Shown here one piece after another: positions 43,284 to 51,774 of a stretch of 64,000 nucleotides of DNA. The number at the start of each line of letters is the position of its first letter. Positions within the stretch are counted from its first letter, which is position 1. The notes below the pieces were generated by a model. The model worked only from the letters and a program-made list of their open reading frames with translations. It made no database searches and was not told the origin of the DNA. A program made the position numbers and the translations under genes. This DNA comes from VRUE01 sp963840565 (GTDB taxonomy: Bacteria; Actinomycetota; Thermoleophilia; Solirubrobacterales; 70-9), in NCBI GenBank assembly GCA_963840565.1, contig CAWIZH010000002.1, forward strand, positions 930,001-994,000, in the 5' to 3' direction.

Positions 43284-45046
43284 CAGCCGCCCTCCTCCGA
43301 TGGTGAGTTTGTGTTTTTCCGTCCTACTGGACGTAAAAAGGCGAACTCACCGGATGCTCGGAGGGCCTCGGCGCCTTGTTCGGGGGTGACGACACCCGGC
43401 AGATCGAGGACCCTTGCCACCTCGGTGGCGAAGTACCAGCCACCGGAGAGGACCTCGGCGGCGGGACCGTCGGCAATGACGACACCGTCGCCCATCAGAA
43501 CGACGCGCTCGGCGAAGGCGGCGGCGAACTCGACGTCGTGGGTAGCCACCAGCAGCCCGGCGCCGCGGGCCGCGAGGTCGCCGATCAGGTCGACGAGGTC
43601 GCCCTTGCGGGCTCGGTCCATGCCGCGGGTCGGCTCATCGAGGGCAACCAGGCCCGGAAGCTCGTCCCCTTCCATGCGGCCCGCCAGGGCAATCGCCAGG
43701 GCGAGGCGCTGGCGTTCGCCGCCAGAGAGGTCGCGGGGGTCGGCGTCCACTGCATGCTCCATGCCGACGACTCGGAGCGCCGCAAGCCCAACGTCCCCCG
43801 GAAGCTCGTCGCCAACCCGCTCGCGGACGAGATAGTCACTCGGGTTCTGGGTGAGCAGGGCTATCCCAGCCGCTGCCACGGCCTTGCCCCTGACCGGTTC
43901 GGTCAATCCGGCCAGGGTTCGCAGCAGGGTGCTCTTGCCGGCTCCGTTGCGTCCCATTAGGGCGATCCGTTCGCCGCTCTCCACGCTCAGGTCGATGCCT
44001 TTCAGGACATCGCGGGGGGTCTCTCGTTGGGTTAGCTCTACCCATAGGCCTCTTGTGCGGAGGGCTGGGTTTGAGGGGAGACGGACCCCCTCCTCTCTCA
44101 ACTTTTTCGGTGGAGAGGGGACGGCTGGCCGTGGGCCGGATGCCGAAAAAGTACAAGCCGTTCGGAGGGGGTCCGTCTCCCCTCTATCCGCAGAATCGGC
44201 TGATGCGAGGGTTCGGCGGGCGTCGCGGACCCCGACCGGGAGGGGTTCGATGCCGCAGAGGGAGAAGAGGCGAGCGGCGGGTGTCTCCAGAGCTTCGTCG
44301 GTGCGCTGCGCCCAGGTCAGGAAGCTGCCCGGGGGACCGTCGAAGGAGATTGAGCCTGAGGTCATGGCGATGACTCGGTCGGCGGCGGCAAGACAGCGCT
44401 CGAGGCGATGCTCGGCGAGAAGGACCGTTACCCCCCACTCCTCGTTTAGTCGACGCAAAAGCCAGATCAGCTCGTCTCCGGCGACTGGGTCCAGCTGAGA
44501 GGTGGGCTCATCTAGGAGGACCAGACGTGGGCGGGTGACCAAGGCCGCCGCAAGCGCTACTCGTTGAAGCTCTCCGCCCGAAAGCGTGTCCACAGCTCGG
44601 TCGAGCAGGTGCGGGATCGCGAGAGCTAGCGCTACCTCCTCGACCGCTCTTGCGCGAGAGCTTGGTTGGTCTCCGCGCATCTCCAGCGGCAGCTCGATCT
44701 CAGCCGCGACTGTTGTCGAGACGACTTGGGTCTCGGGATCCTGGGCCACGTAGCCGACTGCGGCTGCCAGCTCTCCCGGGCCGTGGGCTATGGCGTCGAT
44801 GCCCGCTACCTCGATGCGGCCGTCGATTTCGCCGCCGTGGAAGTGCGGGACCAGGCCGCAGGCTGCCCTTAGGAGGGTGGACTTGCCGCTGGCGGAACGG
44901 CCGGCCAGGAGGGCGAACTCGCCTGGGGCCAAGCGGAGAGAGACGTCGATTAGGGCCGGCTGAGAGGAAGAATTGGGGTATCGGTAGACGAGGCCGTCGA
45001 TCTCGAGGGCCGAGGGCGTGCGTTTCGAAGTCGCCAGGTCAGGCAC
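43283..45046 (-). CDS. ECF transporter energy-coupling ATPase, two fused CbiO domains
   Basis: A 587-residue protein with two ABC ATPase halves. Half 1: Walker A LAGRSASGKSTLLRA, signature DTLSGGELQRVALAAAL, Walker B LVLLDEPTSQLD. Half 2: LMGRNGAGKSTLLRTL, RDLSGGERQRLALAIAL, LVALDEPTRGMD. Both have Q-loops and H-loops (LLAEHR, VATHD). The linker (~288-324) and the C-terminus (~561-585) are encoded by inverted repeats I and H and look non-native. With CbiQ it powers ECF import. GTG start at 45044-45046. Confidence 0.93.
   Translation of the reverse strand: MPDLATSKRTPSALEIDGLVYRYPNSSSQPALIDVSLRLAPGEFALLAGRSASGKSTLLRAACGLVPHFHGGEIDGRIEVAGIDAIAHGPGELAAAVGYVAQDPETQVVSTTVAAEIELPLEMRGDQPSSRARAVEEVALALAIPHLLDRAVDTLSGGELQRVALAAALVTRPRLVLLDEPTSQLDPVAGDELIWLLRRLNEEWGVTVLLAEHRLERCLAAADRVIAMTSGSISFDGPPGSFLTWAQRTDEALETPAARLFSLCGIEPLPVGVRDARRTLASADSADRGETDPLRTACTFSASGPRPAVPSPPKKLREEGVRLPSNPALRTRGLWVELTQRETPRDVLKGIDLSVESGERIALMGRNGAGKSTLLRTLAGLTEPVRGKAVAAAGIALLTQNPSDYLVRERVGDELPGDVGLAALRVVGMEHAVDADPRDLSGGERQRLALAIALAGRMEGDELPGLVALDEPTRGMDRARKGDLVDLIGDLAARGAGLLVATHDVEFAAAFAERVVLMGDGVVIADGPAAEVLSGGWYFATEVARVLDLPGVVTPEQGAEALRASGEFAFLRPVGRKNTNSPSEEGG
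43292..43364. repeat. Inverted repeat H at cbiO 3' end
   Basis: Nested pairing: CCTCCGA ... TCGGAGG outside, GGTGAGTT ... AACTCACC in the middle, and TTTTTCCGTCC-TACT-GGACGTAAAAA inside (one mismatch). The inner loop CGTCC..GGACG resembles repeat E. It encodes the last ~24 residues of the CbiO protein (EFAFLRPVGRKNTNSPSEE). Confidence 0.7.
44073..44184. repeat. Inverted repeat I, in frame inside cbiO
   Basis: Perfect 21-bp arms (44073-44093 and 44164-44184; core GGGAGACGGACCCCCTCC) around a 70-nt spacer which itself has a 10-bp stem ACTTTTTCGG/CCGAAAAAGT (44101-44110, 44143-44152). CCTCTAT follows the right arm. It is translated as the linker of the two ATPase domains without breaking the frame. 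Confidence 0.88.
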
Positions 45047-45068
45047 CGCGGGCCTCCGGCATATAGAT

Positions 45069-45133
45069 GGGGGCAGCCCCCGCGAACTGCATCAAGTTCT
45101 CCCTTCGGCAGGTAGAGAAGTTGATGCAGTTCG
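45069..45133. repeat. Inverted repeat J across the cbiQ stop codon
   Basis: Arms CGAACTGCATCAA (45083-45095) and TTGATGCAGTTCG (45121-45133) with a 25-nt spacer; the small palindrome GGGGGCAGCCCCC (45069-45081) sits beside it. The cbiQ stop codon (TGA, 45092-45094) lies inside an arm, so the CbiQ tail is element-derived. Confidence 0.8.
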
Positions 45134-46033
45134 GAGACTGGCCCGGAGACGACCATCAGCTCGGCGGGGCCTACGTCGCAACGGGGCTAGGCCGCTGAGG
45201 GCGGTTAGGACTGAGACGGCGAGCGTGACGGAATCCGCGCCGATCCTGATCGTCGGGTATTCGGCGAAGTCGTCGGCACCGAGGAACTTGGCGGCGATCG
45301 CGATCGCGAGGACGGCGGCGCCCGTTGCGTAGAAGCGGCGGTCGTAGCGGGAGCGGCTGCTGCGGTTCTTGGCGCGCGGGGCGTCGAGCGAGTAGCCGCG
45401 CAGCTCCAGCGTCGCCGCTACGTCGACGGCGCGGTCGAGCGAGCCGGCCAGGAGCCGGCGCGCCAGGGGGGCCTTGCCGACGGGCGCCGCGCCGGGGCCG
45501 CGGAGCTGTGCTGCGTCGCGCAGGCGGGCGGCGTCGGCCGCGGCTACCGGGACGAGGCGGGAGACCAGGGTCGCGGTGAGAGCCGAGCGGCCCGCCAGGG
45601 GCCGCAGGGCGCGGAGGACGCGGTCGGGATCGACGCAGGCCGAGTAGACGGCGAAGGCGACCATCACGACCGCGGCGCGCAGGCCGAGCACGGCGCCGGC
45701 CGCAATCGCCTCGGCGGTGACGTCGACCTGGCCCAGGATCGGCCACTCGCCCAGCCGCGCCAGCACCGTCTCGCCGCGGCTGACCACCAGGGCGTTGACG
45801 ACGACGATCAGCAGGGCCAGGGTCACGCCCATCCAGAGTGCGGCGCGGACCGCGGCGCGGGCGCCGGCGAGGCGCCCGGCCAGGACCAGCGCGACGCCGG
45901 TCGCGGCGAGCACGATCGGGTTCGAGTAGAGGAAGGCGACCGCGATCAGCGAGCCGAGGTAGACGACCGCAGCGGCCGGCGAGGCCGCCTGCAGCGGGCC
46001 CGGCCTCGGCGTGTAGGCAAACGGCGACCTCAT
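45092..46033 (-). CDS. ECF transporter transmembrane (T) component CbiQ-like
   Basis: A 313-residue membrane protein from an ATG at 46031-46033 (MRSPFAYTPRPGPLQAASPA). Several helices (VVYLGSLIAVAFLYSNPIVL; LALLIVVVNALVV) are followed by the conserved coupling region with the Ala-Arg-Gly motifs (RLRDAAQLRGPGAAP, TLELRGYSLDAP) that bind the ATPases. The T component couples ATP hydrolysis to the S component. The start overlaps the stop of the lipoprotein gene (ATGA) only if that gene is corrected for a frameshift. The last residues come from repeat J. Confidence 0.9.
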   Translation of the reverse strand: MRSPFAYTPRPGPLQAASPAAAVVYLGSLIAVAFLYSNPIVLAATGVALVLAGRLAGARAAVRAALWMGVTLALLIVVVNALVVSRGETVLARLGEWPILGQVDVTAEAIAAGAVLGLRAAVVMVAFAVYSACVDPDRVLRALRPLAGRSALTATLVSRLVPVAAADAARLRDAAQLRGPGAAPVGKAPLARRLLAGSLDRAVDVAATLELRGYSLDAPRAKNRSSRSRYDRRFYATGAAVLAIAIAAKFLGADDFAEYPTIRIGADSVTLAVSVLTALSGLAPLRRRPRRADGRLRASLRTASTSLPAEGRT

Positions 46034-46948
46034 CGCAGCGGAAGTGGCGTCTCCTTCCCCCCTTCGACCGCGACCGCGTAACGGTCGCGCAGGTCGGCCG
46101 CATCGAGCAGGCCTGCCGCGCTCTTCAACCCAGCCGCGACTGGTGCCGCTGATGACCCAGACCGGCGCTGCGTCGTAGCGTCGCGTCGCCGCGACCAGGC
46201 CGGCGTCGCTGCCGAAGGTCCGTCCCAGCTTGCCGTCTTCACCCAGCCCCTGCAGCTCGTATTCGCCGGCGCCCCGTTGAAAGTCGGCGAAGACCCCACT
46301 CGTCTGCGGCCCCTTCTCGATCTGCGCCGCCGCCGGGTCGCTCCGCACCCGCGCCCAGGGGCCGACCAGGACCCGGATAGCTCCGTCGGGCGAGCCCGAG
46401 GCCACCGAGACGCCCGCGCTTTCCAGGCTGCCGCGGACCGTGGCGCAAGCTTCGCCGCCGCCGAGGCACTCGACCGCGACCGGCCTGCGCTTGCCGTCGT
46501 AGCCGTCGAGGAAGGGCTGTGGCCAGGAGCCGACCACTGCCGGCACCCGCATCGCCCCGCTCCAGTCGCGGTAGTCCCACCAGACCGACTCCCCCCCGTG
46601 CAGCTGGTAGTCGGCCGCACCGACGGTCGACTCGACCCCGTTGACGTAGAAGAACCAATCGAGCGAGCGGTCGACGCTCTCCTGCGCCTCCAAGCCCTCG
46701 ATCGACTGCACGAAGCCACCGCCGTAGCGGGTCGAGATATCGGCGCTGCCTTCGAGCGCCCGCATCACCGTGTCGGATTCGTTCAGGTCGCCAAGCTGGT
46801 GGTGAAGCACCGGCACGGTCCCGTAGTCCCGCGTCACCGTCAGCTCGACCTCGCCGAGCCCCTTACCGGGGCCGAGGCCGCAGCCAGCGGCCGCGAGCGC
46901 TGCAAAGAGCAGCAGCGCAATCGCGACCGCCGTGCCGGGGCCCCTCAT
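46030..46948 (-). CDS. DUF4430-domain lipoprotein, frameshifted
   Basis: Composite of about 305 codons. A lipoprotein signal (ALLLFAALAAAGCGLG) is followed by a DUF4430-like domain with DWFFYVNGVESTVGAADYQL and HGGESVWWDYRDW. DUF4430 is the fold of the C-terminal (beta) domain of intrinsic factor/transcobalamin. A second alpha/beta part follows (VRGSLESAGVSVASG). One extra base near 46138-46145 shifts the frame; correction gives VAAGLKSAAGLLDAADLRDR ... PLPLR and a stop that overlaps the cbiQ ATG exactly. I infer a membrane-anchored corrinoid-binding partner. Confidence 0.85.
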
Positions 46949-46952
46949 CGGA

Positions 46953-47703
46953 TCAGCCGCCGCCGCAGGCCCCGCTGACGCAGACCGCGACCTGGTTGGA
47001 CGGGATGTCCACGCCGTCGGTGGCGCTCAGCACGGTCGGTGCCGAGAGCGTCACCGTGGTTGTGCCGTCGGCGCCGGTCGGCGCAGTGGCCCCGGTCACC
47101 GAGACGCCGGCGGCCGGCGCCTTCTTGCCCTTGTCGTCGTAGGAGAAGACGCTCACCGTGAACGGCTTGCCCAGCTCCGCTTCGTGCGGCGCAACCAGCG
47201 AGAGCTCGTCGGGATACGGGTAGGGCTCCAAGGCCCACAGCACTTCGTCCCCCGCGTGCAGCTTGACCAGTTCGCCGCCCTTGTTCGGGTTCTTGTGGTT
47301 GACCTTGAGGTACCAGGAGAGCTTCTTGGTCGTCTTGGACTTGCCGATCCCGCAGAGCCCGAGGCCGAATTCGGAGAGGAAGTGGTCCGTGGTCAGCAGC
47401 GGGCGCAGCGAGGGGGTGATCTTCGAGGCCTGGGCCAGCACACCCAGCGCCGTCGGGCCTTTGACCTGCACCGACTTGCCGCTGCCGCCGGTGCCGCCGC
47501 CAAGGCAGGTCGCCTTCGGGCTGGTCTTGACCGAGGTCGTCTTGGCACCGATGAACTGTTCGGTCAGCGTTTTGCCGCCGCTGCCCACCACGCGCAGGTC
47601 GACGCGGGTTCCCTTGGCCGCGGCGAGCGCAGCGGTCGAGAGCAACAGCGAGAAGGGCCAGCGCGCACGCAGCGGCCAGCCGGAATGGAACGAGTCTTGG
47701 CAT
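46953..47703 (-). CDS. Secreted DUF4430-like protein with Ig-like end, frameshifted
   Basis: Composite of about 250 codons. The ATG at 47701-47703 (AGGAAAGGGCGG upstream) starts a signal peptide MPRLVPFRLAAACALALL; one extra base near 47643-47650 shifts the frame to LLSTAALAAAKGTRVDLRVV. The body has a DUF4430-like segment (SWYLKVNHKNPNKGG, LHAGDEVLWALEPYP) and a C-terminal beta region with an end-of-protein CVSGACGGG. It is the first gene under the cobalamin riboswitch and probably the extracytoplasmic beta domain for the uptake system. Confidence 0.8.
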
Positions 47704-47732
47704 TTAAGCCGCCCTTTCCTCGAGGGTCGTCA

Positions 47733-47905
47733 TGGCTGGCCGGGGACAGGTCTCCTGGCTCCCGGGGTGAGTCGGCCGCACCTTCCCGGGGAATCTGTGT
47801 CCTCCCCAGTGGCTGGCGCAAAAGCGCCTGCGACCTCCTTGACCCGGTCACAGTGGCGGGACCGCGCCGGCTTCTCACCGGACTTCCCTTGACCACCGAC
47901 CGATT
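47733..47905 (-). ncRNA. Cobalamin riboswitch
   Basis: On the minus strand the segment contains the conserved B12 elements in order: GGTGAGAAGCCGGCGCGGTC, CCGCCACTGTGA, GCCAGCCACTGGGGAGGAC, and the B12 box AGCCAGGAGACCTG (complement 47747-47760). It ends about 30 nt before the ATG of the first gene, so it probably controls the whole operon by translation or termination when cobalamin is plentiful. This is the strongest evidence that the ECF system imports cobalamin. Confidence 0.95.
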
Positions 47906-48049
47906 ACGCGGGCGAGTCTATCCGCTGCGCCCGCAGACAGCCGCGGCGCCAAGTCCACCGACCACTGAATTTTCGTCCAGCGGTCTTTGCCCTCGCGGCG
48001 GCCGTGGCTAGGCTCGCCGCCGCAAGTTGCTCTGACCAAAGGGGGAAAG
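47906..48049 (+). promoter_or_regulatory. Intergenic region with weak promoter-like boxes
   Basis: The rest of the gap between the riboswitch and the next plus-strand gene. TTGCCC (47987-47992) and TAGGCT (48009-48014) are 16 nt apart and could serve the secreted-protein gene at 48050. Otherwise I see nothing in it; the promoter of the riboswitch operon must start here as well. Confidence 0.3.
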
Positions 48050-48747
48050 ATGAGACAGGGAATACGCCTACCTTCACCGGCGCTGGCAGTTTCGGCGTTA
48101 GCGCTGTTCATCGCCCTCGGCGGCACGGTCTACGCGGCGAAGAAGGCGCGGATCGACGGCAAGGCGGTGAAGGTGAAGTCCCTCCCTGGCAACCGCCTGA
48201 AGCTGCGCTCGATCCCGGCCAACCGGCTCAAGCCGGGGGTGCTGGCGGCGGCCGGCGTCGAACCAGACGACGCTGATCACCGGCGCCGAAATCGACGAGC
48301 TCAGCCTCGGCCAGGTGCCGAACGCGGCCCACGCCGAAAGCGCCGACTTCGCCAAGAGCGCGACCGACGCCCAGACCGCGCTCAACGCCGTCAACGCGAT
48401 CACCGCGCAGTCCGTCAACGGCCACGAAGCCGGCTGCCTGCCCGGCACCCAGGCCTTTGCCGGCGCCTGCTGGCAGGGCTCGTCGAGCGAAACGGCGGTG
48501 AGCGCACCGGCGGCGGCCAACTCCTGTGCGGTGCAGGGCGGGGCGCTGCCCGAGGCGCTGCAGCTTGCGGCTTTCTCTCAGCAGCCGGGCGTTGTTCTCG
48601 ACAGCGGTGAAGAGTGGTCGAGCGACACTCACGAGCTATACGGGGCCCGATCTGTACAGCGTTGTGACTGTGTCGGCAGCCGGGAGTTGTCACCTCAGCC
48701 GGTTCAACCAAAGCCCACAAATTCCGCTGCGTAATCCCGCTACTTAG
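48050..48747 (+). CDS. Secreted protein with Thermoleophilia-type repeat motifs, frameshifted
   Basis: Composite with shifts near 48258-48262 and 48630-48640. It starts MRQGIRLPSPALAVSALALF with GGGGGAAAG 2-10 nt upstream; a signal peptide is followed by SLPGNRLKLRSIPANRLKPG, then DELSLGQVPNAAHAESADFA, NAVNAITAQSVNGHEAGCLP, and AFAGACWQGSSSE. I associate these short repeats (GNRLK..., ANRLKPG...) with exported proteins of soil Thermoleophilia. Function unknown. In the last frame it reads SVVTVSAAGSCHLSRF and stops in repeat K. Confidence 0.65.
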
Positions 48748-48762
48748 GTGAGCGGGATTACG
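48730..48762. repeat. Inverted repeat K at the stop of the secreted-protein gene
   Basis: CGTAATCCCGCT (48730-48741) and AGCGGGATTACG (48751-48762), 9-nt loop ACTTAGGTG containing the stop codon TAG of the 48050 gene. It could terminate between the convergent genes; there is no T-run. Confidence 0.75.
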
Positions 48763-48781
48763 TAGTGCCGGCCTCCCCCGC

Positions 48782-49446
48782 TCAGGTTTCGACCAGGCCG
48801 CGCTCGAGCGCGTAGCGAACCAGCTCGGCGCGGCTGGAGAGCCGCAGCTTCTGCTGGATGTGGGCGCGGTGGCTCTCCACCGTGCGGATGCTGATGAAGA
48901 GCTGCTCGGCGACCTCGGCGTTGGTGTGGCCGAGGGCGATCAGGCGCAGGACGTCGCGCTCGCGCTCGCTCAGCTCGTCGGCCTGACGGCTCGTCGGCCC
49001 CGGCCGCGAGGCGCGCGCCCAGCGCCGGCTGCAGGTAGGTGTCGCCGGCGGCGGCGCTGCGCACCGCCTGCACCAGCTCGGCGTCGGCGGCCTCCTTCAG
49101 CACGTAGCCGCGCACCCCCGCCTGCAGCGCCCGGCGGGCGAAGGCGGGCTCGTTTTGCATCGTCAGCACGACGATCTCGGTCTGCGGCGAGGCCTCGAGG
49201 ATGTCGGGCACGGCCTCGAGGCTGGAGCGACCGGGCATGTTGAGGTCGAGCAGGAGCACGGTCGGCTTGTGGCCGCGGACATAGCGCAGCGCCGCATCGG
49301 CGTCGCCGGCCTCGGCGACCACCTCGAAGCCCGGCTCGGCGTCGAGCAGCATGCGCAGCGCGTTGCGGATCACCGTGTGGTCGTCGGCGAGGACGATCGT
49401 CGTCGTCGACGACCTCCTGCGAGCGGCCGGGGACCGCGTCGGGCAT
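48782..49446 (-). CDS. NarL/LuxR-family response regulator, frameshifted
   Basis: Composite of about 220 codons. Receiver: TTTIVLADDHTVIRNALRML, phospho-acceptor Asp in VLLLDLNMPGRSS, Lys in GYVLKEAADAEL. HTH: ELSERERDVLRLIALGHTNA ... FISIRTVESHRAHIQQKL. Extra bases near 49404-49412 (a GTCGTCGACGACGACG tract) and 48998-49003 break the frame. An in-frame ATG 16 codons earlier (49494) is possible. It is divergent from the GAF kinase and is probably its partner. Confidence 0.85.
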
Positions 49447-49630
49447 CACGGCGGCGAGGTTAGCGTTGCCTCCGTTCCCGCGGGTCGAGGCCATCACTTC
49501 ATCTAACCCTCCCCAGGCACTCTCTCCATCGGGGTTTTTCCGCGAATTACGCTCGATCAGAGAGCTTTGAGCAAAACGGCGGCAGGCGAGTAGCATGAAC
49601 GTGCCAACAAGCTCGGAGGTGGGCTAGGCA

Positions 49631-51353
49631 GTGGCACAGGGATATGACAGCGGGGCCCTCGACGAGCCGCGGCTGCGGGAGCTGATCGAGGTCGGCCGCA
49701 GCCTCGTGGCGGAGCTCGACCCCGAGGTCGTCTTCCGCCGCATGCTCGAGGTCGCCTGCGAGCTGACCGGGGCACGCTACGCGGCGCTCGGCGTGCTCGA
49801 CGAGGACCGCCACGAGCTGGAGCGCTTCATCACCCACGGCATCGACGAGGCGGCGCGAGCGGGCGATCGGCAACCTGCCGCGCGGGCGCGGCATCCTCGG
49901 CCTGCTGATCGAGCAGCCGCGGCCGCTGCGCCTCGGCGACGTCGGCGCCCACCCCCGCTCCTACGGCTTCCCTCCGGGCCACCCGCCGATGTCGAGCTTC
50001 CTCGGCGTGCCGGTGATGATCCGCGGCCACGCCTGGGGCAACCTCTACCTGACCGAGAAGGAGGAGGGCGAGTTCGACGACGCCGACGAGCAGTCGGCGG
50101 TGATCCTCGCCGAGTGGGCGGCGATCGCGGTCGAGAACGCGCGCCTCTACCGCAGCGTCGCAGAGCCGCGGCGAGGAGATGGAGCGGGCCGTGCACAAAC
50201 TCGAAGCGACGACCGAGATCGCCCGCGCGGTCGGCGGCGAGACCGACCTCGAGCGGATCCTCGAGATCGTCGTCAAGCGCGGCCGGGCGCTGGTCGAAGC
50301 CCGCTCGCTGCTGATCTTGCTCCGCGACGGCGACGAGCTCGCCCCCGCCTCGATCGCCGGCGAGCGCGAAGGCCCGGTGGTCGAGGCGCGGATCCCGATC
50401 GCCGGCTCGATTCCCGGCCAGGTGATCGAGGCGGGAGAGCCGCGCCGGGTGATCGACCTCGACCCGAGCCTGATGGCGCGCCCCGGCCGCCCGGAGGCCG
50501 GCGTCACCGCCCTGCTCGTCCCGCTCGCTCTTCCGCGGCCAGGCGCTCGGCGTGCTCGATCGCGCTCGATCCACTCGGCCGCGACAGCGGCTTCAGCGAC
50601 GAGGACGAGCAGGACCTCGTCTCCTTCGCCGCCAGCGCCGCGATCGCGGTCGCCACCGCGCAGTCGGTCGCCGAGGAACGCACCCGCGAAAGCATCGCCG
50701 CGACCGAGCGCGAGCGCGGCCGCTGGGCGCGCGAGCTGCACGACGAGTCGCTGCAGAGCCTCGCCGGCCTGCGGGTACTGCTCTCGGCGGCGCGGCGCAG
50801 CGACAGCCGAGGAAACCGACCGGCTGCTCCAGCAGGGCATCGAGCAGGTCGACAGCGCGATCGCCGAGATGCGCCGCCTGATCGCCGACCTGCGCCCGAC
50901 CACGCTCGACGAGCTGGGGCTCGGCGCCGCCCTCGAAGCGCTCGCCGAACGCCTGGCCGCCAGCGGCACCGCTCGAGGTGGAGCTCGATCTCGACATCGA
51001 CTTCCACGCCGGCCGCAGCGAACAGCGACTGGTCGGCGAGATCGAGGACGCCGCCTACCGGCTGGTCCAGGAGGCCCTCAACAACGCCGCCCACCACGGC
51101 GAGACGGAACGGGCAAAGGTCGAGGTAATCGAGAGCGGCGAGAAACTGCGCCTGCGCGTGTCCGACCAGGGGCGCGGCTTCGATCCGAGCGCAGGGACCG
51201 ACGGCTTCGGCCTCGATCGGCATGCGCGAACGCGTCACCCTCGCGGGCGGCACGCTGGAGCTGGAGAGCGCGCCGGGATCCGGCACCACGATCCTCGCCA
51301 TCCTTCCAGCCCGCCACCGCGAGGGTGAAAGAAAAGCAGAAAAAGCTGCCTGA
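49631..51353 (+). CDS. GAF-domain sensor histidine kinase (NarX/LiaS type), seven frameshifts
   Basis: Seven shifts (near 49860, 50162, 50527, 50560, 50805, 50972, 51216) are each repaired by removing one base, giving one protein of about 570 residues from a GTG at 49631 with GGAGG upstream. Order: GAF 1 (LRELIEVGRSLVAELDPEVV ... SFLGVPVMIRGHAWGNLYLT), GAF 2 (LEATTEIARAVGGETDLERI ... GFSDEDEQDLVSFAASAAIA), HisKA_3 (ERGRWARELHDESLQSLAGL, His in ELHDE), HATPase (YRLVQEALNNAAHHG, VSDQGRGFD). No membrane segment. It likely senses a small molecule in the cytosol and phosphorylates the divergent LuxR regulator. Confidence 0.82.
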
Positions 51354-51731
51354 GGGCCTGGATCTCAGAGCATGGCGCAGGTAGAAGCTGTATTCGCGGC
51401 GGTCCGGCCTCAGGTTCGAGGCGAGCGCGAGGTGATGGCGGGCGCGCTCGGTCTCCCCCGTCTTGGCCAACGCCCGGCCGAGGCAGAAGTGGGCGTAGTC
51501 GTTGACCTGGTGGCGCTCGACCACGGCCTTGAACTCGACCGCGGCGGCGGCGAAGCGGCCGGAGCGGAAGTAGGCGCGGCCGAGCGCCTCGCGCACCGAG
51601 GCCTTCTCCGGTGCCCGCCGCGCCGCCTCCTCCAGCGGCGCAGCCGCCTGCTCGAAGTCCTGCTCCTCGAGCAACTCGATGCCACGCCGGTAAAGCGTGA
51701 AGGTGGAGTCAGCCTCTGGCTCTGTGGCCAT
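51078..51731 (-). CDS. TPR-repeat protein, C-terminus doubtful
   Basis: The first ~125 residues are two to three TPR units (YRRGIELLEEQDFEQAAAPL, LGRAYFRSGRFAAAAVEFKA, CLGRALAKTGETERARHHLA). The remainder of the 217-residue frame is antisense to the kinase 3' end and does not look like a protein domain. If one base is extra near 51375, as in many genes here, the frame would stop at 51364-51366 just past EYSFYLR, leaving the two convergent genes without overlap. Function: likely a small scaffold protein; unknown. Confidence 0.65.
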   Translation of the reverse strand: MATEPEADSTFTLYRRGIELLEEQDFEQAAAPLEEAARRAPEKASVREALGRAYFRSGRFAAAAVEFKAVVERHQVNDYAHFCLGRALAKTGETERARHHLALASNLRPDRREYSFYLRHALRSRPSGSFFCFSFTLAVAGWKDGEDRGAGSRRALQLQRAAREGDAFAHADRGRSRRSLRSDRSRAPGRTRAGAVSRRSRLPRPLPVPSRRGGRRC

Positions 51732-51774
51732 CGTTCAAGTGTAGGAGGCCGGGCCGGCCGTCTCGCGAGCTCGC

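Noticed and set aside
49631..51353. Programmed ribosomal frameshifting in the GAF kinase
   Set aside because: Seven shifts in one gene, no slippery heptamer or stimulatory structure in common, and similar shifts in unrelated genes; consensus error fits better.
51078..51363. C-terminal ~90 residues of the TPR protein as a real domain
   Set aside because: They are antisense to the kinase ATPase domain, Arg-rich and without repeats; a single extra base upstream would end the protein at 51364.
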